Shown here piece after piece: positions 7,785 to 16,666 of a stretch of DNA of 64,000 bases. Within the stretch, counting starts at the first letter, position 1, and each line of letters starts with the position of its first letter. Made by a program: the position numbers and the translations under genes. Source of the stretch: Embleya sp040629175 (GTDB lineage Bacteria > Actinomycetota > Actinomycetes > Streptomycetales > Streptomycetaceae); contig NZ_JBEXUX010000007.1 of assembly GCF_040629175.1 (NCBI RefSeq), positions 1-64,000 of the forward strand, read 5' to 3'. The notes below the pieces were generated by a model that was not told the DNA's origin, made no database searches, and saw only the letters and a program-made list of their open reading frames with translations.

Positions 7785-9563
7785 ATGGCGAACCTGGTCA
7801 ATCTTGAGTCAGTCGGCAAGGCGTATGTCATGCGCACCCTGCTCGACGAGGTGTCCCTCGGCGTCGCCGAAGGCGACCGGATCGGGGTCGTGGGCCGCAA
7901 CGGGGACGGCAAGACCACGCTGATCCGGGTGATGGCCCAGCGCGAGCCGGTCGATTCCGGCCGGGTCACCCACGTGGGTGGGCTCAGCCTGGGCATCCTG
8001 AGCCAGCAGGACGACCTCGATCCGGCGGCGACCGTGCGCCAGGAGATCGTCGGGGACCGTCCGGAGCACGAGTGGGCGGGCGACGCGCGCATCCGCGACG
8101 TGCTGACCGGGCTGTTCGGCGGGCTGGCCATGCCGGGCTTCGAGAGCGGCATCGACTCGGTCATCGGCCCCTTGTCGGGCGGTGAGCGACGCCGGATCGC
8201 GCTGGCGAAGCTGCTGATCGAAGAGCACGACCTGATCATCCTGGACGAGCCGACCAACCACCTCGACGTCGAGGGCATCGCGTGGCTGGCCGGCCATCTC
8301 AAGACCCGGCGTTCCGCGCTGGTCGTGGTCACCCACGACCGCTGGTTCCTGGACGAGGTCTGCACCCGCACGTGGGACGTGCAGGGCGGCAGGGTGCACG
8401 ACTACGAGGGCGGCTACTCGGCGTACGTGCTGGCCCGGGCCGAGCGCGAGCGGATCGCGAGCACCGAGGAGACCAAGCGGCAGAACCTGGTCCGCAAGGA
8501 GCTGGCCTGGTTGCGGCGCGGCGCGCCCGCACGTACCTCCAAGCCCAAGTTCCGGATCGAGGCGGCGAACGAGCTGATCGCGGACGAGCCGCCGCCGCGC
8601 GACACCCAGGCGCTGCGCGGCTTCGCCAACGCGCGGCTGGGCAAGACCGTCTTCGAACTGCTCGACGTGCGGATCGAGGCGGGCCCCAAGACGCTGCTGG
8701 AGCACCTGACCTGGAACCTGGGCCCGGGCGACCGGATCGGCCTGGTCGGGGTCAACGGCGCGGGCAAGACCTCGCTGCTGCGCGCGCTCAAGGACGCGGC
8801 GTACGAGGAGAAGCAGCCGGCCGCCGGCAAGGTCGTGGTCGGTCGTACCGTCAAGCTCGCCTACCTCTCCCAGGAGGTCGCCGAACTCCCGGCCACGCTG
8901 CGGGTCCTGGAGGCGGTGTCGCAGATCCGCGAGCGGGTCGAGATCGGCAAGGGCAAGGAGATGACGGCCGGTCAACTGTGCGAGCAGTTCGGCTTCACCG
9001 GCGAGAAGCAGTGGACGCCGGTCTCCGACCTGTCGGGTGGCGAGCGGCGCCGGCTCCAGTTGTTGCGGTTGTTGATGGACGAGCCGAACGTGCTGTTCAT
9101 GGACGAACCGACCAACGACCTGGACATCGAGACGCTGACCCAGCTCGAGGACCTGCTGGACGGTTGGCCCGGTTCGCTGGTGATCGTCAGCCACGACCGG
9201 TACTTCATCGAGCGCACCACGGACACCGTGCTCGCGCTGCTGGGCGACCGCACGTTGCGGATGTTGCCGGGCGGCATCGAGGAATACCTCAAGCGTCGCC
9301 GGGACGCGGTCGAGGCGGGGGCAACCGCCGCGCCGACCCGGCGCGGTGGCGGCGACACCCGAGCTGCGAAGAAGGAACTCCAGCGGGTGGAGCGGCAGTT
9401 GTCCAAGCTGGCGGATCGGGAGAAGAAGGTGCACGACGGCCTGGCCGAGCACGCCACCGACTTCGACAAGGTCTCCACGCTGGACGCCGAACTGCGCGCG
9501 ATCCGGGACGAGCGGGACGAGTTGGAGATGCGCTGGCTCGAACTCGCGGAGGAGACCGAGTAG
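7785..9563 (+). CDS. ABC-F family ATPase (Uup/EttA-like)
   Basis: The 592-residue protein has two fused ABC ATPase domains and no membrane segment. Walker A sequences are GRNGDGKT at residues 37-44 and GVNGAGKT in the second half. Signature motifs are LSGGERRRIAL and LSGGERRRLQL. Walker B strands are LIILDEPTNHLD and VLFMDEPTNDLD. A charged interdomain linker and a C-terminal coiled coil rich in Glu/Lys/Arg complete a Uup-like form. ABC-F proteins act on the ribosome: some rescue stalled elongation and others protect against antibiotics. Position after ispE is conserved in streptomycetes and suggests a housekeeping role. Confidence 0.93.
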   Translation: MANLVNLESVGKAYVMRTLLDEVSLGVAEGDRIGVVGRNGDGKTTLIRVMAQREPVDSGRVTHVGGLSLGILSQQDDLDPAATVRQEIVGDRPEHEWAGDARIRDVLTGLFGGLAMPGFESGIDSVIGPLSGGERRRIALAKLLIEEHDLIILDEPTNHLDVEGIAWLAGHLKTRRSALVVVTHDRWFLDEVCTRTWDVQGGRVHDYEGGYSAYVLARAERERIASTEETKRQNLVRKELAWLRRGAPARTSKPKFRIEAANELIADEPPPRDTQALRGFANARLGKTVFELLDVRIEAGPKTLLEHLTWNLGPGDRIGLVGVNGAGKTSLLRALKDAAYEEKQPAAGKVVVGRTVKLAYLSQEVAELPATLRVLEAVSQIRERVEIGKGKEMTAGQLCEQFGFTGEKQWTPVSDLSGGERRRLQLLRLLMDEPNVLFMDEPTNDLDIETLTQLEDLLDGWPGSLVIVSHDRYFIERTTDTVLALLGDRTLRMLPGGIEEYLKRRRDAVEAGATAAPTRRGGGDTRAAKKELQRVERQLSKLADREKKVHDGLAEHATDFDKVSTLDAELRAIRDERDELEMRWLELAEETE

Positions 9564-9841
9564 CGCGGGCCGCGGCCTTGGCGGCGGCCGGAGGCGGCTT
9601 CAACGAGCCGATGTTTCGGGTGATGCGGGCCGCGATGGTTCATCCGATCGATACCCGGAGCAGGGCCGATCCGAGGGTTACCCCGTACCCATCGGTCACA
9701 TCGGCTATGTAGTCTGGGGACACTGATACGGGTGTGCCGCGATGCGCCGCCTCGGCAAACGGGGCAACGTGCGGCGCGTTGGTAACTAGCTGCGTGGTGA
9801 CGGGGTGAGGTATCGGCTCCACGCACGGGGGAGTGTGGCAG

Positions 9842-10264
9842 ATGCTCATAGCGGATATCGGGGACGGCGGACCCACGGGGGTCTCCGCGTCGGACATGCA
9901 GGCGATGTCCGCCGGGCTGGAATCGATGCGGCAGTTCCAGAAGGACGTCCAGCGTGCTCTGGACGACCTCGACGCGTCCACGGCGGCACCGCACAAGCTG
10001 GTCGACAACCGCGTCGAACTCGACGCCTCGGGCAACTTCGGGGAAGCGATCAGGCTGTGGTCGGCGTACGTCGACGTGCGTTCGGAGCTGATCGACCTGT
10101 CGACCCAGCTCAAGCGCCAGATCGAGGCGATGCAGATGACCATCCAGTACGTGCAGGGCACGTACGAGGGCAACGAGGCGGAGTTCACCGCCAAGTACAA
10201 GTCACTGCAAGAGGACTACGCGAACAACGTGCCGGCTCCCGCACCGCCGGCGAAGAAGCCCTGA
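9842..10264 (+). CDS. Helical WXG100-companion-like hypothetical protein
   Basis: The 140-residue protein is almost wholly alpha-helical in character, with two long amphipathic stretches (about residues 15-45 and 65-125). It ends in a short Ala/Pro/Lys tail. It lacks a signal peptide and a clear W-x-G turn. The ATG at 9842 is chosen over the GTG at 9833 because GGGGGAG at 9827-9832 leaves the ATG at usable spacing. It lies 48 bp upstream of a WXG100-like gene. Small helical proteins in that position are often partners in type VII-type secretion, which is an inference here. No secretion machinery is nearby. Confidence 0.75.
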   Translation: MLIADIGDGGPTGVSASDMQAMSAGLESMRQFQKDVQRALDDLDASTAAPHKLVDNRVELDASGNFGEAIRLWSAYVDVRSELIDLSTQLKRQIEAMQMTIQYVQGTYEGNEAEFTAKYKSLQEDYANNVPAPAPPAKKP

Positions 10265-10312
10265 GCGGCTCGAGATTCGACGTGACGGGAACTACGGGGA
10301 CGGGGTGACGAC

Positions 10313-11785
10313 ATGCTGGATGGCGGTGGCGGTGGCGGCGGGTGGGGAAGCGGACCCACCAACTTCGAGGACTTTTCGCACGAAGCGCTGAAGGGCATGA
10401 TCGACGGCGCACGACCTGCCGAACTGACGGCATCGGGTAAGGCGTTGCTCGATGCCAAGGAGACGCTGGAGACGCTGACGACGGCGCTGGAGACGCGGAT
10501 CAGTCGTCTCGAGTGGACCGGCAAGTCGGCGGAGAGCTTTCGCGAGTGGACCGGCAAGGTCATGGTCGCGACCCGTAAGTTCGCCCAGCACTCGGGCGCG
10601 GTCGGCACCGCGATGGACCACGCGGGCAGCGAGCTGAGCTTCGCGCTGCTGACCATGCCGGAGGTGCCGGCGAACGCCAAGATGATCGTGGACAGCAACG
10701 GCGACAAGCGGCTGGTCTGCCAGCCGGGGGACACCCCGGACAAGAAGGCGATGGTGGCCTCCGCCAAGACCGAGCTGGAGAAGGCGCGTCAGGAAGCCAT
10801 CCGCCGGATGGAAAGCCTGAGCAGCACCTACACGGTGACCACCGAGACGTTGGCCAAGGCGCCGGCGGTCGACTTCCCGCCGCTGCCCGCGCTGCCGACC
10901 GTGTCGCACGGCGGTGGCGGCGGGACGACCAACGGCGGTCGTCGGACCTCGAATTACTCGACGGTCAAGACCGGCGTGGGCAAGGACGGCGGCACGCTGA
11001 TCCCCGGCCACGGTCCCTCGGGCGACGGCGGCACGAACCAGGTCGACGGCTCGGTCGGTCCGGGCGGCGTCGGTTCGGTCGCCGGCGGTGCCGGCGGCGG
11101 CGGGTATGTGCCGCCGAAGGACACCGGGTTGCTCGGCACGGGCCCGTTCCAGAACGGCCCGGCGACGTTGCCCGATCCCGGTCCGATCGCTCCGGGGCAG
11201 GGTCCTGTCGGCACGCCCCCCGGTGGTCAGCAGGGGCTGCCCAACGGACTGCCGATGTTCCCCGGTGGCAAGACCAACGCATTCCCGCCCAGCGGCAAGA
11301 CGGGTGGCTTCCCGCCCGGCAAGTCCGGTGGTTCGAAGGCGCAGTTGACCTCGAATCCGCTGAACAACGGGCGCGGTCCCAACATGACCTCGAACACCGA
11401 GGGTCTCACCGGAGGCAAGCCGACCGGGCGCGGCCCGACCGGCGGCGGCACCGGCCAGAACAACCCCCCCGGCACCGGCCCGCGTGGCGGCGCCGGCGGT
11501 CGGCGGTTCACCGGGCAGAGCGGTGGCGTGGTCGGCGGCACCCCGCGTACCGCAGGCGCCTCGGGCCAGTTCTCCTCCGGCGGCAGCGGCCTGGCCGGTC
11601 GGCCCGGAGCGGGCGCGGGCAGCCAGGTCGGCGGTGCGCGCGGCGCGGGCATGCGCGGCGGCGGTGGGATGGGCGCGGGCGGCGGTCGCGACGAGCGCAA
11701 CCGGCGGCAGCGCGCGGACTACCTGCACGAGGAGGAGGAGACGTGGACGGGCAACCGGACGTCGGCTCCGCCGGTGGTGGACTGA
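10313..11785 (+). CDS. WXG100-like protein with long Gly/Pro-rich tail
   Basis: The 490-residue protein has an N-terminal helical hairpin of about 110 residues with a W-T-G turn at residues 68-70 (RLEWTGKSAESF), the hallmark of WXG100/ESX-type proteins. A second helical region extends to about residue 195. The remaining 295 residues are low-complexity Gly/Pro/Thr/Asn repeats ending in a charged segment with DERNRRQRADYLHEEEETW. No signal peptide is present. The layout resembles streptomycete proteins with a WXG domain and a disordered tail that are presumed type VII substrates or envelope-associated proteins. It is probably co-transcribed with the preceding gene. Function is unknown. Confidence 0.8.
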   Translation: MLDGGGGGGGWGSGPTNFEDFSHEALKGMIDGARPAELTASGKALLDAKETLETLTTALETRISRLEWTGKSAESFREWTGKVMVATRKFAQHSGAVGTAMDHAGSELSFALLTMPEVPANAKMIVDSNGDKRLVCQPGDTPDKKAMVASAKTELEKARQEAIRRMESLSSTYTVTTETLAKAPAVDFPPLPALPTVSHGGGGGTTNGGRRTSNYSTVKTGVGKDGGTLIPGHGPSGDGGTNQVDGSVGPGGVGSVAGGAGGGGYVPPKDTGLLGTGPFQNGPATLPDPGPIAPGQGPVGTPPGGQQGLPNGLPMFPGGKTNAFPPSGKTGGFPPGKSGGSKAQLTSNPLNNGRGPNMTSNTEGLTGGKPTGRGPTGGGTGQNNPPGTGPRGGAGGRRFTGQSGGVVGGTPRTAGASGQFSSGGSGLAGRPGAGAGSQVGGARGAGMRGGGGMGAGGGRDERNRRQRADYLHEEEETWTGNRTSAPPVVD

Positions 11786-12423
11786 CGGGTGACCGCGTGA
11801 CCGCAATCGGGCGGGGCGGCGACTGCTCCGGGTGAGCGCGGTCGGACACCGTTGATCCGGCAGGGATTCGGAATCGGCTCCATTCGCGATCTTCGCGAGT
11901 GGGGCCGATTCGTCGTATCGCGGTGATGATCCGTGGTGCCGCGTGGTGTTGCCGCGGCGATGCTCGTGGTGTTGCCCGGCTCCGGCCGGGCGTTCGAGGT
12001 TGCTCGGGAGACTCGACACGTGCCCACCTCGGGGTGTGTGGTGGGCGGGCATGGCGCGATGACGGCCGGGAAACGGGCCGGGAAAGCCTCGACGATTACC
12101 CGGTGATCCTTTGTGGACACGGAAAAGGCGAAGTTGCGGGTGTTTGGGCAAAACCGCGACGGGGGCCGAAGGTGGGCCTTACGCTGAATCCCGAGTGCCG
12201 GTGGTTGCCTGCGCGGCTGTTGGTCCGAGCGATACGCCTGGGCCACAAGTGACGGGGCGACTGTGGGACCACCGGGGTCGTGGGGGTAATTGGGGCAGTC
12301 GCGTACGACCGCCGGGGTGGGCGTGGTGCGATGGGGGCGCTCACCCGTATCGGTGTGTCGGTGCCGCGTGTGGTCGGTGCACGATCCATGCCGATCACGC
12401 TGCACCTGACCAAGGGGGGCTTG
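11786..12423. other. 638-bp intergenic region with no supported gene
   Basis: Open frames exist on both strands but none has convincing codon bias, a start signal or a recognisable protein. Long runs such as aaaaggcg and gcaaaaccgc near 12120-12155 lower the GC content locally, so the region may hold promoter or leader sequence for the dehydratase gene that follows. Confidence 0.5.
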
Positions 12424-13926
12424 ATGGGTCGGAGTTCAGCAGCGACGGAGAGTTCGGGAGCGGGTCTGCGGACCCTGGTCGTGGGGGCCGGGTCGGCGGG
12501 CAGCGCGTTGGCGCGAGATCTGTTGCGGACACCCGATTTCGGGTTGTGCCCGATCGGATTTCTCGACGACGACCCCGACAAGGACGGGATCCGGGTCGCC
12601 GACGCGGACAACCCACAACATCTGCTTCCGGTCCTGGGCGGTCTTGCCGCCCTGACCGATGTGGCACTGGAGCATGGCATCGAGGTGGTCGTGCTGGCCA
12701 TCCCGGGGCTGCCGCACGAGGAGTTTCGCAAAGTGGCCGCCGGCGCCGCCGCGATCGGCGCCGCCGTACGGTATCTGCCGTCCTTCCTGGTCGCGTTGCG
12801 GCGCGACGTGGTCGGCAGCGACATGCGCATGCTCGACGTCAACCGACTGATCGGGCGGCAGGAACTGCACGTGGTCTCGGCGTCGGTGCGCGAGGTGATC
12901 GCGGGCCGCCGGGTGCTGATCACCGGCGCGGGCGGGTCGATCGGCAGTGAGTTGTGCCGGCAGGTCTACGGCTTCGGGCCGAGCCGGATGTACATGCTCG
13001 ACCATGACGAATCCAACCTGCATCGTCTCCAACTCGACGTGTGGGGCGAGGCGTTGCTCGACGACGAGACGCTGGTCATCGCGGACATCCGGGATCGGCC
13101 GCGGATCGAACAGCTCTTCCACGACCTCAAGCCGGAGGTGGTCTTCCACGCCGCCGCGCACAAACACCTGCCGTTGCTCGAACGGCATCCGTGCGAGGCG
13201 GTCAAGTCCAACGTGCTGGGCACGGAGAACCTGGTTCGGGCCGCGCTCGACGTGGGGGTCGAGCGTTTCGTGCTGATCTCCACGGACAAGGCGGCCGACC
13301 CGGTCTCGGTACTCGGCGCGACCAAGCGGCTGGCCGAGTTGATCGTGCAGGCGAACACGCAGGCGCCGGGGGTGTTCGCCGGTGTCCGGTTCGGCAACGT
13401 GCTGGGCAGCCGCGGCTCGCTGCTGTCCGTACTGGCCGAACAGCTGCGCGCGGGCGGCCCGGTCACCGTCACCCACCCGGACGTCACCCGGTTCTTCATG
13501 ACCATCGAGGAGGCCGTGGGGCTGGTCCTGGAGGCAGGGAGGATGGCCCAGGGCGGCGAGATCTTCGTGCTCGACATGGGCGAGCCGGTGCGGATCGTGG
13601 ACTTGGTGCACAAGTTCGCCGAACAGGTGAACCTGCCGAACGTGCCGATCCGCTTCACCGGCCTGCGGCCGGGCGAGAAGCTCAACGAGGCACTGTTCTC
13701 GTCCGCAGAGGAACGCCTGCCCACCGAACATCGGCGGATCCAGGCGACCGTGCCGCCAGGGCAGGCGTTGGACGCGGTGGTGCGGCTGCCGGAGCTGTAC
13801 GACGCGGCGGCGGTGAACGACACGAACGCGGTGCGGGCGCTTTTGTCCGAGCTGCTGCCGGGCTACACCACGCCGGAGCCGGCCGGGGCCGAGGTGTTGT
13901 CGGCGCCATATCCGGACGACTTCTAG
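12424..13926 (+). CDS. CapD/FlaA1-type nucleotide-sugar epimerase/dehydratase lacking membrane domain
   Basis: The 500-residue protein has two Rossmann units. An N-terminal CoA-binding-like fold has GAGSAGSA at about residues 21-28. A Polysacc_synt_2 extended-SDR domain begins near residue 168 with GAGGSIGSEL. Its STDKA motif near residue 286 carries the Asp-Lys pair that replaces the usual SDR Tyr in UDP-GlcNAc 4,6-dehydratases (5-inverting or PglF-like). The four transmembrane helices of PglF/WbpM are absent, so the enzyme should be cytosolic. The start ATG at 12424 is chosen for AAGGGGGG just upstream. No other glycan gene is adjacent, so the polymer served is unknown. An in-frame tandem repeat spans its stop codon. 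Confidence 0.88.
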   Translation: MGRSSAATESSGAGLRTLVVGAGSAGSALARDLLRTPDFGLCPIGFLDDDPDKDGIRVADADNPQHLLPVLGGLAALTDVALEHGIEVVVLAIPGLPHEEFRKVAAGAAAIGAAVRYLPSFLVALRRDVVGSDMRMLDVNRLIGRQELHVVSASVREVIAGRRVLITGAGGSIGSELCRQVYGFGPSRMYMLDHDESNLHRLQLDVWGEALLDDETLVIADIRDRPRIEQLFHDLKPEVVFHAAAHKHLPLLERHPCEAVKSNVLGTENLVRAALDVGVERFVLISTDKAADPVSVLGATKRLAELIVQANTQAPGVFAGVRFGNVLGSRGSLLSVLAEQLRAGGPVTVTHPDVTRFFMTIEEAVGLVLEAGRMAQGGEIFVLDMGEPVRIVDLVHKFAEQVNLPNVPIRFTGLRPGEKLNEALFSSAEERLPTEHRRIQATVPPGQALDAVVRLPELYDAAAVNDTNAVRALLSELLPGYTTPEPAGAEVLSAPYPDDF

Positions 13927-13992
13927 GCATATTCGAACGACTTCCGGACGTACTCGAACGACTTCCGGATGTATTCATACAACCGCCGGATG
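13909..13992. repeat. 21-bp tandem repeat, four copies, spanning the stop codon
   Basis: Four head-to-tail 21-nt units occupy 13909-13929, 13930-13950, 13951-13971 and 13972-13992. Copies 2 and 3 are nearly identical (core CGAACGACTTCCGGA) and the outer two are diverged. In the dehydratase frame each unit is a heptapeptide of YSNDFRT type. The gene's TAG falls inside copy 1. Confidence 0.85.
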
Positions 13993-14091
13993 GTTTCCTG
14001 CCATCCGGTGGGCGGTAATCGCGTGACCGGTGGGGCGACGGGCGCAGTACGGTGGCCATGAGGCCCCTGTGCTGCGAAAGGCGGATCCTCC

Positions 14092-14526
14092 ATGATCGAC
14101 CCCGAACTGAGGACGGCTCTGGACGCGATGCTCGGCGATCCGGAGCACTGGGTGCACGTGGGCACGGTGACCCCGACGGGGGAGCCGCACGTGACACCCG
14201 TGATGCTCGCGTACGACGACGAGTACCTCTACCTCAGCCTCACCGGCCGCACCAAGAAGGCGAACCTGGAGCACGACCCGCGCGTGTGCCTGTCGATGGC
14301 GCGGGACGGCGACATCGCGCACGTCATCGTGTGGGGCGAGGTGACCATGCGCGAGGACGAGTGGGCGCAGGAGCGCTGGGAATTCGCGATGCGACACATC
14401 CTGGGCGAGGCGGGTCTGGCGCAACAGCGCCGCCCGCTGTCGCGGGAGGGCACCAGCCTGGGCGTGGTCACGCCGAAGCGATGGCGGGTCTTCGGTCTCG
14501 GATTGGGCCCGGGGCCCGGTTCGTGA
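14092..14526 (+). CDS. Pyridoxamine 5'-phosphate oxidase-fold (FDOR) protein
   Basis: The 144-residue protein has the split beta-barrel pattern of the PPOX/flavin-deazaflavin oxidoreductase superfamily. HVGTVTPTGEPHVTPVMLAY opens the barrel. LSLTGRTKKANLEHDPRVCLS forms the cofactor-phosphate-binding turn. Streptomycete members bind F420, FMN or heme and their substrates are mostly unassigned. The length is typical. The ATG follows GGCGGATCCTCC, a weak ribosome site. It converges on a small membrane-protein gene. Confidence 0.85.
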   Translation: MIDPELRTALDAMLGDPEHWVHVGTVTPTGEPHVTPVMLAYDDEYLYLSLTGRTKKANLEHDPRVCLSMARDGDIAHVIVWGEVTMREDEWAQERWEFAMRHILGEAGLAQQRRPLSREGTSLGVVTPKRWRVFGLGLGPGPGS

Positions 14527-14548
14527 CGGGCCGGCCTCGGCCGGGGGA

Positions 14549-14905
14549 TCAGCCGCGCAGGGCCTCGTCGTCCTCGCGGTGGATCTCCGCCTGCGCGAAC
14601 AACACCGAGGCCACGTAGCAGGGCAACGCGATCAACGCGGCGACGAGCACGACGTCCTCCGCCCTCAGCAGGCTCGTGGCCACTCCGAGCAGTGCGAGGG
14701 CCAGTGGCAACAGCCTTCGCCAGATCACCAGTTCATGCATCCGAGCGACCCGCCCGGCCTGCACGAGCACGCCACCACCAACCACGGCCACGAAACCGAT
14801 CGCGAGCAACTCCACAGCAGTAAAACGGCCTTCCGCCAACCACGCCGACAGGGAAGCCTCCAGCAAACCAGAACTCCCGCGCGTGTGCCCGCCGATCCCG
14901 ATCAA
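14549..14905 (-). CDS. Small predicted membrane protein
   Basis: The 118-residue product has three hydrophobic segments: FTAVELLAIGFVAVVGGGVLV, LLPLALALLGVATSLL and VVLVAALIALPCYVASVLF. It ends in a charged tail, EIHREDDEALRG. No family is recognised. The TTG start at 14905 has no clear ribosome site and a start about 20 codons downstream is possible. It converges with the preceding oxidoreductase and ends just before the MmyB-type regulator gene starts reading the same way. Confidence 0.55.
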   Translation of the reverse strand: MIGIGGHTRGSSGLLEASLSAWLAEGRFTAVELLAIGFVAVVGGGVLVQAGRVARMHELVIWRRLLPLALALLGVATSLLRAEDVVLVAALIALPCYVASVLFAQAEIHREDDEALRG

Positions 14906-14918
14906 GGGCTGTCCGCGA

Positions 14919-15785
14919 TCACTGGTCCACTCGGGTTCGTGCGCACAACTCCCGTACTGCCGCCGCCGAGGCGGAGCCGGGCTCGGCGGCGTAGACGACG
15001 AGCAGCTTCTCCGGTGTGTCGAACGGTTGCAGCGTCTCGTAGTTCAGCATCAGCGGTCCCGCCGTGGGGTGCAGGATGCAACAGGAGCCGTGCGCGCGTT
15101 CGAGAACGTCCTGTGCCGACCAGAGTCGGCGGAAGTCCGCACTGATCGAGAGCAGTTCCCGAATGTGCGCGGCGAGCGCCGGATCGTGCGGGCGATTGCC
15201 GACCTGGGTGCGCAGAAATCCCACCACCTCCCGGGCCTTGGCCTCCCAGTCCGCGTACAACAACCGCGAGCGTGGGTCGCCGAAGACCAGCCGGCCGATC
15301 AGGCGACGAGGAGCGGGGATCTCGGCGAAATCGAGGAACACCTCGACCGCCGGACGATTCCAGGCCAGCAACAGGCCGTTGCGACCGACCAGGTAGGCGG
15401 GCGTGTCGGCGAGGGAGTCCAGGATCGACTGCACGCTCGGCCGTACTCCGGTGCCCGCGTCCGCGTCGACCTTCGCATCCGCACCGCGTGCGGCGCCGGA
15501 CCGGGCGAGGGCGAACAGATAGCGGCGCTCGCCCGACGTCAACCGCAGCGCGCTCGCGACCGCCTGCAGGACGGTGTCCGACACCCGCGAAGCCTGGCCG
15601 CGTTCCAGCCGGATGTAGTGGTCGAGGCTGACGGCCGCGAGCGCGGCCACCTCCTCGCGTCGCAGGCCCGCCACCCGGCGAGGGCCCTGCTCGGCCAGTC
15701 CCACATCCTCGGGACGCAGGCGGGCCCGACGGGACACGAGGAAGTCGCGTAACGCGGCGCTGGGATCCACGCCGTCAGTATTCAC
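14919..15785 (-). CDS. XRE/MmyB-type transcriptional regulator with a TTA codon
   Basis: The roughly 288-residue regulator has an N-terminal XRE helix-turn-helix (LRDFLVSRRARLRPEDVGL to SLDHYIRLERGQ). A MmyB-like ligand-binding domain (LVGRNGLLLAWNRPAVEV, HPTAGPLMLNYETLQ) follows. Such streptomycete regulators often control a neighbouring oxidoreductase gene and may sense fatty acids. The GTG at 15785 is used; a GTG at 15770 is equally possible. The codon at 15752-15750 is TTA, which in this family of organisms requires the bldA tRNA, so translation is probably developmentally limited. An inverted repeat upstream may be its operator. Confidence 0.88.
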   Translation of the reverse strand: MNTDGVDPSAALRDFLVSRRARLRPEDVGLAEQGPRRVAGLRREEVAALAAVSLDHYIRLERGQASRVSDTVLQAVASALRLTSGERRYLFALARSGAARGADAKVDADAGTGVRPSVQSILDSLADTPAYLVGRNGLLLAWNRPAVEVFLDFAEIPAPRRLIGRLVFGDPRSRLLYADWEAKAREVVGFLRTQVGNRPHDPALAAHIRELLSISADFRRLWSAQDVLERAHGSCCILHPTAGPLMLNYETLQPFDTPEKLLVVYAAEPGSASAAAVRELCARTRVDQ

Positions 15786-15810
15786 ACTGGGCGAACACCC
15801 GGTAAGAGAG

Positions 15811-15838
15811 CGAAAGTTGTCCCGCTCATTCACTTTCG
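15811..15838. promoter_or_regulatory. Inverted repeat upstream of the MmyB-type regulator
   Basis: CGAAAGT at 15811-15817 and its exact complement ACTTTCG at 15832-15838 are separated by 14 nt, 26 nt before the regulator start. The arrangement suits an autoregulatory operator, but no protein binding is known. Confidence 0.4.
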
Positions 15839-15919
15839 GAGGGTCCGTTCCCGCTGCGCCGGGCGCGGGCGAGGAACGACCGTCCTCGCCTGTACCGGTG
15901 CGCGGGAGGGTGAGCCGGG

Positions 15920-16666
15920 TCAGCCGCCCTGGCCGGCGCTGCCCATGGGGCCGACGGTGACGGGGGAGCCGGAACCGTCGGTGACGGGGAGGGTGGCGGC
16001 GCCGGGCCAGGGGATGTCGGCGGCCTTGGTCTCGCCGGGCGGGGTCACGAGCAGGCCGGTGATGCGGACGCCGGAGCCGCCGGAGTCGTTGTCGGGGTAG
16101 TGGATGCCGAACGAGATGGACGTACTGCGCTTGAGGACGATCGGGAAGACCGGCTCGTTGGTGCGCTTGGCCGACAGCGGGCCCTGGCTGGTCTTGAGGT
16201 CGATACCGGCGAATCCGAGCATCGAGCAGTCGCCGGCGAGGTTGTTGAGGGTGACCACGACGGTGCGGTCGCCGTCGCCGTCGATGGTGGCGTCGTCCGC
16301 GAGGAAGCTCAGGTCGTCGGTACGGCACTTGGCGGGACCGCCGCTGTTGCCGGAACCGGAACCGGAACCGGATCCAGACCCGGAACCGGTCCTGGTGGAC
16401 TTGTTCGGTGTGACGGAGGTGGTGCTCCCGGCGGAGTCCTTGGTGGAGGTCGTGCTCCCGGTGGAGCCGCCCCCGCCGGCCTGGCCGCCGGTGGTGGCCG
16501 CGGCGGGCGGGGCCACGGGGTTTCCGGCGGCGGGTGCGCCCTGTGCGGCGGGGGTGTTGCCCTGTGCGGCGTTGCCCGAGTCGGTGCCCTGGCATGCCGT
16601 CATCATCATCGCGCCGCCGACGACGGCGGCGGAGAGGAGGAAGGCCCTGCTGCGGTTCCCGAACAT
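15920..16666 (-). CDS. DUF4232 domain lipoprotein
   Basis: The 248-residue product begins with a lipoprotein signal peptide (MFGNRSRAFLLSAAVVGG, lipobox TAC). A disordered Gly/Ser/Thr/Ala/Pro linker of about 110 residues follows, with a GSGSGSGSGS run. The C-terminal domain of about 130 residues matches DUF4232 by its CRTDDLS start and the paired cysteine in GDCSMLGF. DUF4232 proteins are extracellular, membrane-anchored and of unknown role. The start at 16666 is supported by AAGGGG 7 nt upstream; a longer open frame lacks a signal peptide. Confidence 0.88.
   Translation of the reverse strand: MFGNRSRAFLLSAAVVGGAMMMTACQGTDSGNAAQGNTPAAQGAPAAGNPVAPPAAATTGGQAGGGGSTGSTTSTKDSAGSTTSVTPNKSTRTGSGSGSGSGSGSGNSGGPAKCRTDDLSFLADDATIDGDGDRTVVVTLNNLAGDCSMLGFAGIDLKTSQGPLSAKRTNEPVFPIVLKRSTSISFGIHYPDNDSGGSGVRITGLLVTPPGETKAADIPWPGAATLPVTDGSGSPVTVGPMGSAGQGG

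Noticed and set aside
11899..12252. A 117-codon plus-strand frame before the dehydratase
   Set aside because: It has no ribosome site, weak third-position GC bias and no recognisable domain.
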